64,000 bases of DNA from Consotaella salsifontis (GTDB lineage: Bacteria; Pseudomonadota; Alphaproteobacteria; Rhizobiales; Rhizobiaceae), in the NCBI RefSeq assembly GCF_900167365.1, contig NZ_FUXL01000009.1:1-64000 (forward strand), written 5' to 3'. The stretch's first letter is position 1, and each line of letters starts with the position of its first letter. The notes beneath the pieces are model-generated. The model was not told the origin of the DNA. It was given only the letters and a program-made list of their open reading frames with translations, and did not search any database. Positions 29,444 through 37,864 of the stretch are shown piece by piece. Made by a program: the position numbers and the translations under genes.

Positions 29444-30508
29444 TCAGGCGAGCAGGCCGACGATGCGTTTGACGTCCGCCATGGTCCGCCCGGCAATCTC
29501 GGCCGCGCGCGCGGCGCCCGCGTCGAGCGTCCGGTCGATCTCGGCTGGATCGGCCAGGATGCGCCGCATTTCATCGGCGATGGGCGCCAGTTTCTCCACC
29601 GCAAGGTCTGCCAGCGCCGGCTTGAAGTCCGAGAACGGCCGGCCGCCATGCTCGCTGAGGACCGCCTCCTTGGAGGCTTCGGCAAGCCCGGCATAGATGC
29701 CGACGAGGTTGTCGGCCTCCGGCCGGCCCGCCAGCCCCGCGACTTCGCTCGGCAAGGCGTCGGGATCGGTTTTGGCCTTGCGGATCTTCTTTGAGATCTG
29801 ATCGGCGTCGTCGGTCAGGTTGATGCGGGACAGATCGGACGGGTCCGACTTCGACATCTTCTTCGAGCCATCGCGAAGGCTCATGACACGGGTTGCCGGT
29901 CCTCCGATCAAGGGTTCGGTCAGCGGGAAGTAACCGTCCACCTTGGTCTCGCCCACCTGCATGGGAACGCCGAGGCCGAGCTCGGCGATGCGCGATCCGA
30001 AGTCGTTGTTGAACTTCTGGGCGACATCGCGGGTGAGCTCGAGGTGCTGCTTCTGATCCTCGCCCACAGGCACATGGGTGGCTCGATAAAGCAGAATGTC
30101 GGCCGCCATCAGGTCCGGATAGGTGAACAGGCCGACGGAGGCATTCTCGCGATCCTTCCCGGCCTTGTCCTTGAACTGGGTCATGCGGTTGAGCCAGCCC
30201 ATGCGCGCGACGCAATTGATCACCCAGGCCAGCTCGGCATGCTGATGCACGCGGCTCTGGTTGAAGAGGATATGCGTCTTGGCGTCGATACCGGCGGCGA
30301 GCAGCGCGGCGGTGACTTCACGCGTCGAGCGTTCGAGCTGGGCCGGCTCCTGCCACATGGTGATAGCGTGAAGATCCACGGCGCAATAGATGCAGGGATA
30401 GCTCGTCTGGAGCGCCACCCAGCGCTTGATCGCGCCGAGATAGTTGCCAAGGTGCAGATTGCCCGTCGGCTGGACGCCCGAAAAGATGCGCGGCTCGAAC
30501 TCGTTCAT
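29444..30508 (-). CDS. trpS: Tryptophanyl-tRNA synthetase
   Basis: 354 aa, class I synthetase. The HIGH-type motif is [19 protein letters not shown] and KMSKS is present as [33 protein letters not shown] is a TrpRS signature. ATG 30508 ([16 protein letters not shown]) is chosen because the longer frame lacks conservation. This is the last gene of the conserved core block; in relatives murJ usually lies next, but here the accessory region begins. Confidence 0.96.
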   Translation of the reverse strand: MNEFEPRIFSGVQPTGNLHLGNYLGAIKRWVALQTSYPCIYCAVDLHAITMWQEPAQLERSTREVTAALLAAGIDAKTHILFNQSRVHQHAELAWVINCVARMGWLNRMTQFKDKAGKDRENASVGLFTYPDLMAADILLYRATHVPVGEDQKQHLELTRDVAQKFNNDFGSRIAELGLGVPMQVGETKVDGYFPLTEPLIGGPATRVMSLRDGSKKMSKSDPSDLSRINLTDDADQISKKIRKAKTDPDALPSEVAGLAGRPEADNLVGIYAGLAEASKEAVLSEHGGRPFSDFKPALADLAVEKLAPIADEMRRILADPAEIDRTLDAGAARAAEIAGRTMADVKRIVGLLA

Positions 30509-30755
30509 TTGACGACGACTCCATGGTCCGCCTGCGAAAACGGCGGCCTCGATAGTGCGGCTGGCGTTATGGCGGACCGGGCCGTGCTTATCAAGCGCGG
30601 GAATCGGGCGATGATCGAGGGTCTCGGCCTTCGTCGTGGTGGCGCAGAGCACCGTGGCGAGCGATCTTAAGGCTTCGACGGCGAGCCATCGATCCGCAAG
30701 CGCCACGGGCTCCAGCGTTCCCAGCGCAAACGAGCCCGTTACCGATGCCTCCGCG

Positions 30756-31778
30756 TCAATCTCGCCGCTTCGTATCCTTCTGTCGGTAGCGGAACGGAGC
30801 GTCGGCGTGGCCGTGCAGCGCCGAAAGCTCGGCGATGAAGAGCTCGACGGGAAGCATCGTCATGAGCGCATCGATGTCGGGGTGCCCGCTTGCGGCGAGG
30901 TTGACCGAATGAGAGAGCGCCTCGCCGGCGGAGCCGACATGCCAGACCGCCGCCCCGGCCTCCTCCATATCGCGGGCGAGCTGTGCCTCGCGCGCGCCGC
31001 CCAGCGTGATGAGCCCTTGCCCCGCCTCCAGCGATTCCAGCGGGCCGTGCAGATAGTCGCGGGTGCCGAAGGCCGCCGCCGGGACGCGGGCCGCCTCACG
31101 CAGGAGCAGCGCCACCTCTCCGGCGACGCCATAAAGAAGCCCCGGCGCAGCACAATCGATCGAGGTGCAGCGGGCCATGCGGGCCGCCTGCTCGCGGGCT
31201 CTCCCGGCGGCTTCAGCGAGGAGTTTCCCGGCGCGCTCGCCGAGCCCCGACCAGTCGGACGCCTCTCTTCCGGCGATGATGTCGGCCAGGATGGCGGTGG
31301 CCACGAAGGTCGAGACGAAGCTCGGGGCGCTGGGGCTGCTTTCGAGGGCGTTTCCCGTCTCGATCACCCCCTCGACGGCTGCCCCGAGCGGCGTATCCGC
31401 GCGCACCGAAACCGCCACGGCGCGGGTGCCGTGCAGCTTGTCCAGAAGGTCGAGCGCCTCGGTGCTTCTGCCCGATGCGGAAAGGATAACCACCCGGTCG
31501 GCCAGCGCCAGACCCGCCTCCGCCATCTCATCCAGGCTGAACGCATAGGCCACGATGCCCCGGGCGCGGCACTGCCTTGCCGCGACCTCGGATGAATGGA
31601 GGCTTGCACCGACCCCGGTGAACGCGATGGTCTCGCCCGACCAGCCGTCCGCGCCAATGGCACGTGCGGTGCGGGAGGCGAGCGCCACCGCCGTGTCGAG
31701 GCAGGCCGGGATCTTGTCGATGCTCTGGGTGAAATTCACGGGGACTGCTCCATCCGCTGCAAAGGATGGGCAGAGCAT
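30756..31778 (-). CDS. SIS-domain sugar-phosphate isomerase/deglycase-like protein
   Basis: 340 aa with two SIS domains, like the isomerase half of GlmS, AgaS or FrlB. SIS-1: [19 protein letters not shown] and [20 protein letters not shown] (Ser/Thr phosphosugar loop). SIS-2: [22 protein letters not shown] corresponds to the GlmS E-x-x-HGP region. It should act on a ketose/aldose or amino-sugar 6-phosphate, either by isomerisation or by removing an amine. The ATG at 31778 has a weak ribosome site; a GTG at 31739 has GGAG 8 nt upstream and may be the real start. It follows the AraC regulator on the minus strand and is divergent from the TRAP/Dit1-like operon. Confidence 0.85.
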   Translation of the reverse strand: MLCPSFAADGAVPVNFTQSIDKIPACLDTAVALASRTARAIGADGWSGETIAFTGVGASLHSSEVAARQCRARGIVAYAFSLDEMAEAGLALADRVVILSASGRSTEALDLLDKLHGTRAVAVSVRADTPLGAAVEGVIETGNALESSPSAPSFVSTFVATAILADIIAGREASDWSGLGERAGKLLAEAAGRAREQAARMARCTSIDCAAPGLLYGVAGEVALLLREAARVPAAAFGTRDYLHGPLESLEAGQGLITLGGAREAQLARDMEEAGAAVWHVGSAGEALSHSVNLAASGHPDIDALMTMLPVELFIAELSALHGHADAPFRYRQKDTKRRD

Positions 31779-31819
31779 GTCGCAGCCGGCCTTCGGCTTC
31801 TTGTATGTTTGTGCGCCCC

Positions 31820-32638
31820 TCAGGGCGCTTCTAGGCGCACCACTCTTTGATACTCCTTCGGCGTGATGCCGAGCGTGCGCCGGAACTCGCGGTTCATGTG
31901 GCTTTGGTCGGAGAAGCCCGCCCGCATGGCAGCCGAGGACAGCGCGCCCCCGGCGGCGATCTCCGATTGAGCGGTTGCCACCATGAGCTGTAATCTTAGC
32001 CGGCGCGGCTGCATGCCGATGGCGTTGCGCAGAAGCCGGGAGAGCTGAAAGCGACTGAGGTCGAGATGCTCGGCCAGGTCCTCGATGCGGATCGGCCCCT
32101 CGCCATGCTCCACCGCCTCGTTCAGATGCTCGCGGAAGGCCTCGAGGGTTTCGGCGGGCGTGGTGTCCGCCTCGCTGAGAAATCCCCGCCGGGCGACGGC
32201 GTCGACGATGGCAGCGACATCGTCGAAGCCCACACCCTCGGGGCGCGTCAGCAACTCGCCGCGCAAGCCCAGCATCATGTGGAAGAGAATCCTGTCCTGG
32301 GCGATCGGGCCGCGCATCATCAGCCGTGCCCGCCCGCCTCCCAAAGGCGCGGACAGACGCCGCCACGCCTCTTCCCCGATGTTCATGACGAAGTAGTGGT
32401 TCCGCTCGCCATGCCATGCGCTGGCATGGGCGTCGAAGACATTGAACAGGATGATGGAGCCGGTGGGCTGATCGTGGCTGGTTCCGTCGCTTTCGACGGT
32501 GGCATGTCCCTCGAGGACCGCGCCGATATTGTAGGTGGGGTGGCAGTGCATCGTTCCGCTTTCCGGCGGCGACACGATGTCCAGCACATCGATCAGGTCC
32601 CCGATCCGCCAATGGGCAACTGTCCTGTCGGTCTTCAT
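31820..32638 (-). CDS. AraC-family transcriptional regulator (cupin sensor)
   Basis: About 272 aa. The N-terminal part is a cupin-like sensor (MHCHPTYNIGAVLEGHATVE, HASAWHGERNHYFVM), the C-terminal part two HTH motifs (RIEDLAEHLDLSRFQLSRLL and SSAAMRAGFSDQSHMNREFRRTLGITPKEY). Probably a sugar-responsive activator for the SIS gene downstream and the divergent TRAP operon. An in-frame ATG at 32662 is an alternative start. Confidence 0.9.
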   Translation of the reverse strand: MKTDRTVAHWRIGDLIDVLDIVSPPESGTMHCHPTYNIGAVLEGHATVESDGTSHDQPTGSIILFNVFDAHASAWHGERNHYFVMNIGEEAWRRLSAPLGGGRARLMMRGPIAQDRILFHMMLGLRGELLTRPEGVGFDDVAAIVDAVARRGFLSEADTTPAETLEAFREHLNEAVEHGEGPIRIEDLAEHLDLSRFQLSRLLRNAIGMQPRRLRLQLMVATAQSEIAAGGALSSAAMRAGFSDQSHMNREFRRTLGITPKEYQRVVRLEAP

Positions 32639-33060
32639 GAAAGGCGATGTCCTCCGAGCCATTCGTCCATCCGCTTAGCCGAAGGGCAATGTCTTCACAG
32701 ACGCCGGTCGATGACAAGAGCCCATTTTGGGATGATGCATGCTCACCCGGTCGCGCGCTCGCCTTCGCAAACGTCAAAAAAGCCGCCGCCAGAACAGCCG
32801 GTTCATCGGGCGACCACACCGCCGTCACGGCGCGTTAGACAGCCCGACAAACGCATGACGCTCGCAAGGACCGCCTACGGAATGCCTTGCAGTTCAGCAT
32901 CTTAGATGCATTTGGCGCGAGCCTGCCAGTCGCGCGACTGCACCTTGCGTGGTCGCCTCTCACAAACGTTCAAGAATGAGGCACGCACGACATGCCACCT
33001 TCGATCATTCCCGGCCGCAAGCGGTCCGGCACCAATCAGACAAGAGAGAGGAACGTCCGC
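32639..33060. promoter_or_regulatory. Divergent control region, AraC-SIS versus TRAP operon
   Basis: 422 bp without a credible gene. It must hold the promoters for both directions. I see no clear palindrome or repeat apart from a short GAGAGAGG ribosome site before dctP at 33061. Confidence 0.45.
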
Positions 33061-34074
33061 ATGCTCAGGAACAGTGCAGTCGCCACCATCGCTGTCGTAT
33101 TGGCATCCGCCGGCGCCGCCGGCGCCCAGGAGACCGGCCCTGCCTGCTCGGCCGCGCTCAACGCTCCGGTGTCGTTTCGCATCTCGCACCAGAACTCGAC
33201 CACCAGCCCGATTCATCCCCGGCTCGAGGAGATTGTCGCGGACGTCACCAAAGTCACCGATGGAAAGCTGGAACTGGCGGTCTTTCCCTCGGCGCAGCTC
33301 GGCGGCGAGATGCAGGCTCTCGAACAGGCCTCCTTCGGCGAGAACATCATTTTCTATACGACCGCCGGCGCGCTCGCCACGGCAGGGGTTCCGGAGCTGT
33401 CCATCCTCAACGGCCCGTTCCTGACGCCGACGCTGGAAAGCGCGCAGAAGTTGGAAAAGTCCGAGCTGATCAGCGGCCTCAAGGATCGTCTGGCTGAAAA
33501 GGCGGGGCTGCGGATTCTCGCCCTCAACTGGTTTGACGCGCCGCGCTCGATCCTCGGCCACAAGGGCTATCCTGAGCCCTCCGACCTCAAGGGCATCAAG
33601 ATGCGCGTGCCAGAGGCGCCGGCCTATCTGCGGACCTTCGAGACGCTCCAGACGGCGCCGATGGCCCTACCCTTCTCCGAGCTCTACCTCGCGCTCCAGC
33701 AGGGTGTGGTCGACGCGGCCGAGGGCGGCATCGACGGCATGGCCGACGCCAATCTGATGGAGGTGGCCAAGACCGTCACCGTCACGGACCATTTCCGCGT
33801 CTTCTACGGCTTCGCCATGAGCGAGAGCCTTTTCGCCAAGCTGCCGGAGCCCTGCCAGACGCTCCTCAAGGACGAGTTCGCCGCCAAGGGCGAGGCCTAC
33901 TCCGTGGGCATGGACGAGATCACCAAGAAGCGGGTCGCCTCGCTGAAGGAAAAAGGCGTCACTTTCGTCGATGCCGACAAGGACGCCTATCGCAAGGCGA
34001 CCGAGCCCTTCTACAGCCTGTTCCCCGAATGGCCGGCCGGCCTGCTCGAGGAAGTCCGCGCCGCGATGAAATGA
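33061..34074 (+). CDS. TRAP transporter solute receptor, DctP family
   Basis: 337 aa periplasmic receptor with signal peptide MLRNSAVATIAVVLASAGAA and cleavage near AGA-QE. DctP-family features: FPSAQLGGEMQALEQASFGE, LGHKGYPEPSDLKGIKMRVPEA (with the carboxylate-binding arginine in the KMRVPEA strand) and ALQQGVVDAAEGGIDGM. The Arg is typical of receptors for organic acids and sugar acids. First gene of the dctPQM-dit1-ROK-dit1 operon; GAGAGAGG lies upstream of the ATG. Confidence 0.93.
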   Translation: MLRNSAVATIAVVLASAGAAGAQETGPACSAALNAPVSFRISHQNSTTSPIHPRLEEIVADVTKVTDGKLELAVFPSAQLGGEMQALEQASFGENIIFYTTAGALATAGVPELSILNGPFLTPTLESAQKLEKSELISGLKDRLAEKAGLRILALNWFDAPRSILGHKGYPEPSDLKGIKMRVPEAPAYLRTFETLQTAPMALPFSELYLALQQGVVDAAEGGIDGMADANLMEVAKTVTVTDHFRVFYGFAMSESLFAKLPEPCQTLLKDEFAAKGEAYSVGMDEITKKRVASLKEKGVTFVDADKDAYRKATEPFYSLFPEWPAGLLEEVRAAMK

Positions 34075-34081
34075 TCGCGCC

Positions 34082-34564
34082 ATGGGGCGACTTCTTCTCC
34101 TGCGTCTGTGGAAATTTCTCGATGAAGTGCTGCCAGCCCTGCTGGTGGCCTTCACCATCGTGATGGTCAGCGCCGACGTGCTGCTGCGCAACGCGTTCGG
34201 CCGCACGGTGCCCTACGGCATCGAGCTGTCCACCTATGCCTTCGTCTGGATGATCTTTCTTGGATCAGCGGGCGCGGCGCGCCGCGGGCGGCACTTCCAC
34301 GTGGACATTCTGCATCAGAAGCTCGGGGCGCGGGTGCGGCTGGCGCTGCAGGTCGTGCTCGACCTCGCCTGCGTCGTCATCGCGGCGGTCATGACCGACA
34401 TCTCCTGGGACTACACGATGCGAAGCTGGAACCGCACCTCCGAAGGGCTGCAGATGCCCCTGGGGTACTTCTACATGATCTTTCCCTTGAGTTTCGCCCT
34501 GATGGCCCTGTCGTATCTCACGCGCATGGTCGGGCTGCTGCGCAGCGGGCCGGCCGATGAGTGA
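34082..34564 (+). CDS. TRAP transporter small membrane subunit, DctQ family
   Basis: 160 aa with four predicted membrane helices (e.g. LPALLVAFTIVMVSADVLL, TYAFVWMIFLGSAGAARR, VVLDLACVVIAAVMTDI, FYMIFPLSFALMALSYL). R-R-G-x-H-F-x-V-D after helix 2 is the DctQ signature. It starts 8 nt after dctP and overlaps dctM by 8 nt. Confidence 0.92.
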   Translation: MGRLLLLRLWKFLDEVLPALLVAFTIVMVSADVLLRNAFGRTVPYGIELSTYAFVWMIFLGSAGAARRGRHFHVDILHQKLGARVRLALQVVLDLACVVIAAVMTDISWDYTMRSWNRTSEGLQMPLGYFYMIFPLSFALMALSYLTRMVGLLRSGPADE

Positions 34565-35846
34565 TTTCCTCATGCTGGATCTCGCCGGCATGGTCGTGGC
34601 CATGGTTCTCGGCCTGCCGGTGACTTTCGCCGTGCTCGGCGCGGCGCTGATCTATTTCCTCTTCCACGCCGATGCCTCTGCCCTGGTGATGATGCAGCAG
34701 GTCCAGAGCTCGCTGCGCAGCTTCCCGCTTCTGGCGATCCCGTTCTTCGTCTTCGCCGGAACCGTGATGGCGCGCGGCGGCATCGCGGAACGCATCATTT
34801 CCTTCGCCCAGGTCATGGTCGGACACTGGCGCGGCGGCCTTGCGCAGGTGGCGGTGCTGAACAGCCTGATCATCGGCTCGATGTCGGGCTCGGCCGTCGC
34901 CGATGCCGCCATCGACAGCCGCGTTCTCGTGCCGCAGATGCGCGCGCACGGCTACTCTCTTGGCTTCTCCGGGGCGGTCTCGGCGGCCTCCGCCGTCATC
35001 GCGCCGATCCTGCCGCCCTCCACCTCGCTGATCCTGTTCGGTCTGCTGGGGCAGGTTTCCGTGGCGCAGCTCTTCCTTGGCGGTGTGGTTCCGGCGCTGC
35101 TGATCGCCCTGGCGCTGATGGTCACGGTCGCCATCATCGCACGGCGCAGAAGCTATGGCGCGGTTTTGGCCGGACGCTCAAGCCGGGCGGAGAGGCTGGC
35201 AGCGCTGCGCCGCTGCGCCTTCGCCCTGATGATGCCGGTTCTCCTGATCGTGGGGCTGCGTATCGGCACCTTCACCATCACGGAGCTTTCAGTCATGGCG
35301 GCGCTCTATACGCTCGTCGTCAGCGCCTTCATCTACCGCTCGGTCGGCTGGAGCGAGCTCTGGGCCATCCTCAAGGAGACGGCCGAGACGACGGCGACCG
35401 TGCTGATCATCATGGGCGCCTCGTCCGCCTTCTCCTACATCTTCGCCGTCGAGCAGGTGCCGGCCCATGTCATCTCGGCGCTCTCGGCGATCACCGACAG
35501 CCCGCTTCTGATCCTGGTCCTGCTCAACATCGCTCTCCTGCTGCTCGGCATGCTGGTCGAGGGCGCGGCGATCATGATCCTGGCGGCGCCGCTGCTGGTC
35601 GGCATCGCGCGCCATTTCGGCATCGACGAAGTTCACATGGGCGTCGTCGTCGCGCTGAACCTGACCATCGGAACCCTCACCCCGCCCGTCGGCATCGTGC
35701 TCTTCACCATCTGCTCCATGACCGGCTGCCGGGTGGGCGAATTCCTGCGCGAAATGGCGCCCTTCTATCTCACCCTGGCGATCGTTCTGCTGCTGTTGTC
35801 GGCGGTTCCGGCGATCGTTCTCACCCTTCCCCAATGGATGTCCTGA
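34557..35846 (+). CDS. TRAP transporter large permease, DctM family
   Basis: 429 aa with about 11-12 hydrophobic helices. Family motifs: LGLPVTFAVLGAALIYF, PLLAIPFFVFAGTVMARGGI, SMSGSAVADAAIDSRVLVPQM and GTLTPPVGIVLFTICSMTG. It is driven by a Na+ gradient in known members. It overlaps dctQ at its start, and its TGA overlaps the ATG of the next gene (TGATG), so the downstream Dit1-like gene is translationally coupled to the transporter. Confidence 0.94.
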   Translation: MSDFLMLDLAGMVVAMVLGLPVTFAVLGAALIYFLFHADASALVMMQQVQSSLRSFPLLAIPFFVFAGTVMARGGIAERIISFAQVMVGHWRGGLAQVAVLNSLIIGSMSGSAVADAAIDSRVLVPQMRAHGYSLGFSGAVSAASAVIAPILPPSTSLILFGLLGQVSVAQLFLGGVVPALLIALALMVTVAIIARRRSYGAVLAGRSSRAERLAALRRCAFALMMPVLLIVGLRIGTFTITELSVMAALYTLVVSAFIYRSVGWSELWAILKETAETTATVLIIMGASSAFSYIFAVEQVPAHVISALSAITDSPLLILVLLNIALLLLGMLVEGAAIMILAAPLLVGIARHFGIDEVHMGVVVALNLTIGTLTPPVGIVLFTICSMTGCRVGEFLREMAPFYLTLAIVLLLLSAVPAIVLTLPQWMS

Positions 35847-36961
35847 TGACCGACAAGACGAGTCCCTACATCTTTCCGTTCCAAAGCTTTCAGCATCTGG
35901 ACCGGACGGAGGAGAGCGCGACGTTCCTGCCCGCGCGCACAGTGGGCACGGCCGATCTGCAGCCGCTGGTGGAGCGCTTCGCGCCACCGCTCGCCCTGCC
36001 CGCCGAGGGCAGCCTGGCAGAGCGCATCCTGGCGCTCTTCGTCCAACCCGATGTTCTCTTCGGGCAAGCCGAATTCGTGACGTCGCGCTCGGCGGAGTGG
36101 CTTGCCGCCATCGAGACGCGCATTGCTGCCGACCAGCCCATCGAGTTCACCATTCTCGGCTTCCCCTTCAAGATGCCGGTGCCGCTGAAGACCAATCGAA
36201 GGGACGCGGATTTCGGCGAGGTCGTCAGCCTCTGCCGCCTGAACCGGATCGGCGAGGCCATCGCCGCGCATCACAAGCCTGGCGCGAGGGTGCATGTCCT
36301 GACGGAGGGCCCCTTCCACGAGCTCAACGGCATCTCGCGCGACTGGGCGGACGGCTATTTCGCATCGCTCGGCCGGGTCGTGGAGCGCTTCGGGATCGGC
36401 AAGCATCTGAAGCTGCACGATCTCGATGTCGTGCTCGACGATGAGGCCGACTTCCGCCCCGCCTGGGAGGAAGCCACCGCCGACATCCGCCGCCGCCGCG
36501 AGGACGGGGATCCCGCGACGCTGACGGCGATCCGCGATGCCTTGCCGGTTCGCTTCCACAACATCGCCAACCCCGGCGTCTCCGAGGACGAACTGCGCCG
36601 CGCCTACCGAGGCGACGAGGACGCCGCCGGGCTCCGCCGCTCCATCACGGCGCGCGCCGAGGCCGGCGTCGTGGCCTATCGCGGCTTTCTGGAGGCGCGG
36701 GACAGGATCGGCCTGCTCGAGCGCCTCGTGCCGGGGGGGTTGTCCATGACCGTCTCGCCGCGACCCGGCAGGCTCGGCGTGCGGCCGCTGCCACGCCCCG
36801 CCAACAAGCTGCCCTACCATGGCGTGCCGGTGATCGAGCGTGGCGGCGCCAGCCTGCGCATCGATTACCTTTGGGATCTGCGGCACGGTGGCGGCACCTT
36901 GGAGCCGCTGCACCTCGAAGGCGACGCCGACCCCGCCCCGTTCGTCTATCGTGAGGCGTGA
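35846..36961 (+). CDS. Dit1/PvcA-like (isocyanide synthase superfamily) protein 1
   Basis: 371 aa with no signal peptide. The order of blocks matches the DIT1_PvcA family: [16 protein letters not shown] at about residues 98-113 (family: F-V-L-P-A-F-P-x-K-S-P), DFGEVVSLCRLNRI at 122-135 (PDxxE..L..L), GARVHVLTEGPFHELNGI at 146-163, [13 protein letters not shown] at 301-313 and KLPYHGVPV at 321-329 (family PWHGV). Known members condense an amino acid with ribulose 5-phosphate to an isonitrile, but the family SDGRxFSD block is TEGPFHELN here, so the reaction may differ. The start ATG overlaps the dctM stop; an in-frame ATG at 35834 is possible. A paralogue lies two genes downstream. Confidence 0.72.
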   Translation: MTDKTSPYIFPFQSFQHLDRTEESATFLPARTVGTADLQPLVERFAPPLALPAEGSLAERILALFVQPDVLFGQAEFVTSRSAEWLAAIETRIAADQPIEFTILGFPFKMPVPLKTNRRDADFGEVVSLCRLNRIGEAIAAHHKPGARVHVLTEGPFHELNGISRDWADGYFASLGRVVERFGIGKHLKLHDLDVVLDDEADFRPAWEEATADIRRRREDGDPATLTAIRDALPVRFHNIANPGVSEDELRRAYRGDEDAAGLRRSITARAEAGVVAYRGFLEARDRIGLLERLVPGGLSMTVSPRPGRLGVRPLPRPANKLPYHGVPVIERGGASLRIDYLWDLRHGGGTLEPLHLEGDADPAPFVYREA

Positions 36962-36964
36962 GCC

Positions 36965-37819
36965 GTGTCAGACACGACGATTGCCTTCGACCTTGGAGGC
37001 ACCAAGATCGACATCTGCCGGATGACGCCGGCAGGTGAGCTTTTGAGCCGCGAGACGGTAGCCACGGCCTCGCTGCGGCCCGGCGAGCCGTCGTTTCTCG
37101 GCCGCGCCCTGGCGCTGTTCGACGCCCATGTCGGCCCGGGCGACCGCCGCGTCGGCGTAAGCTGGAACGCGCCGGTCCACGAGGGCCGGCTGCGCCAGAG
37201 CTCGCTTCTCGGTGGTCCGATCGAGCTCGATCTCGGCGCGGGTCTGCGCGACCGCTTCCCCGGGCGCGAAATCCGCGTCGAGAGCGACGTTCACGCCATG
37301 GCGCTCGGCGAATACCGCTTCGGCGTCGGGCCGGCCGCCGCGCCGATCCTGCTCATCAACCTCGGTTCGGGAGCAGGCCTCGCCTATCATGACGGCACGC
37401 TCATGCGCGGCTTCACCGGCGGCGCCGGCCTGGTCAGCCAGGAGGTGCGCCACGTTTCCGAGATCGGCGAAACCGTGACGCTGGATTATCTGCTTTCGGG
37501 GCGTGGCCTGACGCGCCTCTATCGCGGTCTGACCGGCAAGGAGCTCAGCGGGGCCGAGATCGCCGAGCGCTCGACAAGCGATGCCGAGGCCGCGCGGGTC
37601 TTCGATATCTTCGCCGAGCACCTCGGCACCTACCTTGTCACCATGTGCCGGATTTTCGATCCGCGCACCGTGGTGCTCGCGGGCTCGGTCGCCCGAGCCG
37701 CCCCGCTCTTTCTCGACCGTGCAAAGCGCATCCTCGCCGAGCGCCTCGAGCCCATCTGCCAGCCGGAGGCGGTGCGCGTCAGCACCCTCGAGGCCGCCGC
37801 CTGCCGCGGGCTGGCCTGA
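36965..37819 (+). CDS. Atypical ROK-family sugar kinase
   Basis: 284 aa. The N-terminal TTIAFDLGGTKIDICRMTPAG is the ROK phosphate-binding loop and NLGSGAGLAYHDGTLMRGFTGGAGLVSQEVRH the central region. The ROK zinc motif CxCGxxGCxE and the GEIGH histidine context are missing: the segment reads VSQEVRHVSEIGETVT. It could still be a kinase for a sugar or N-acyl amino sugar, or have changed function. GTG start 3 nt after the preceding stop; clearly within the Dit1-like operon. Confidence 0.78.
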   Translation: MSDTTIAFDLGGTKIDICRMTPAGELLSRETVATASLRPGEPSFLGRALALFDAHVGPGDRRVGVSWNAPVHEGRLRQSSLLGGPIELDLGAGLRDRFPGREIRVESDVHAMALGEYRFGVGPAAAPILLINLGSGAGLAYHDGTLMRGFTGGAGLVSQEVRHVSEIGETVTLDYLLSGRGLTRLYRGLTGKELSGAEIAERSTSDAEAARVFDIFAEHLGTYLVTMCRIFDPRTVVLAGSVARAAPLFLDRAKRILAERLEPICQPEAVRVSTLEAAACRGLA

Positions 37820-37864
37820 GCCGACCCTCTTCCCGAAATCCATCGAACAGAAGGCCATCCGATC

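Noticed and set aside
31779-32828. N-terminal extension of the SIS protein by about 350 codons
   Set aside because: This part overlaps the AraC gene in another frame and shows no family motif; the real protein starts at 31778 or 31739.
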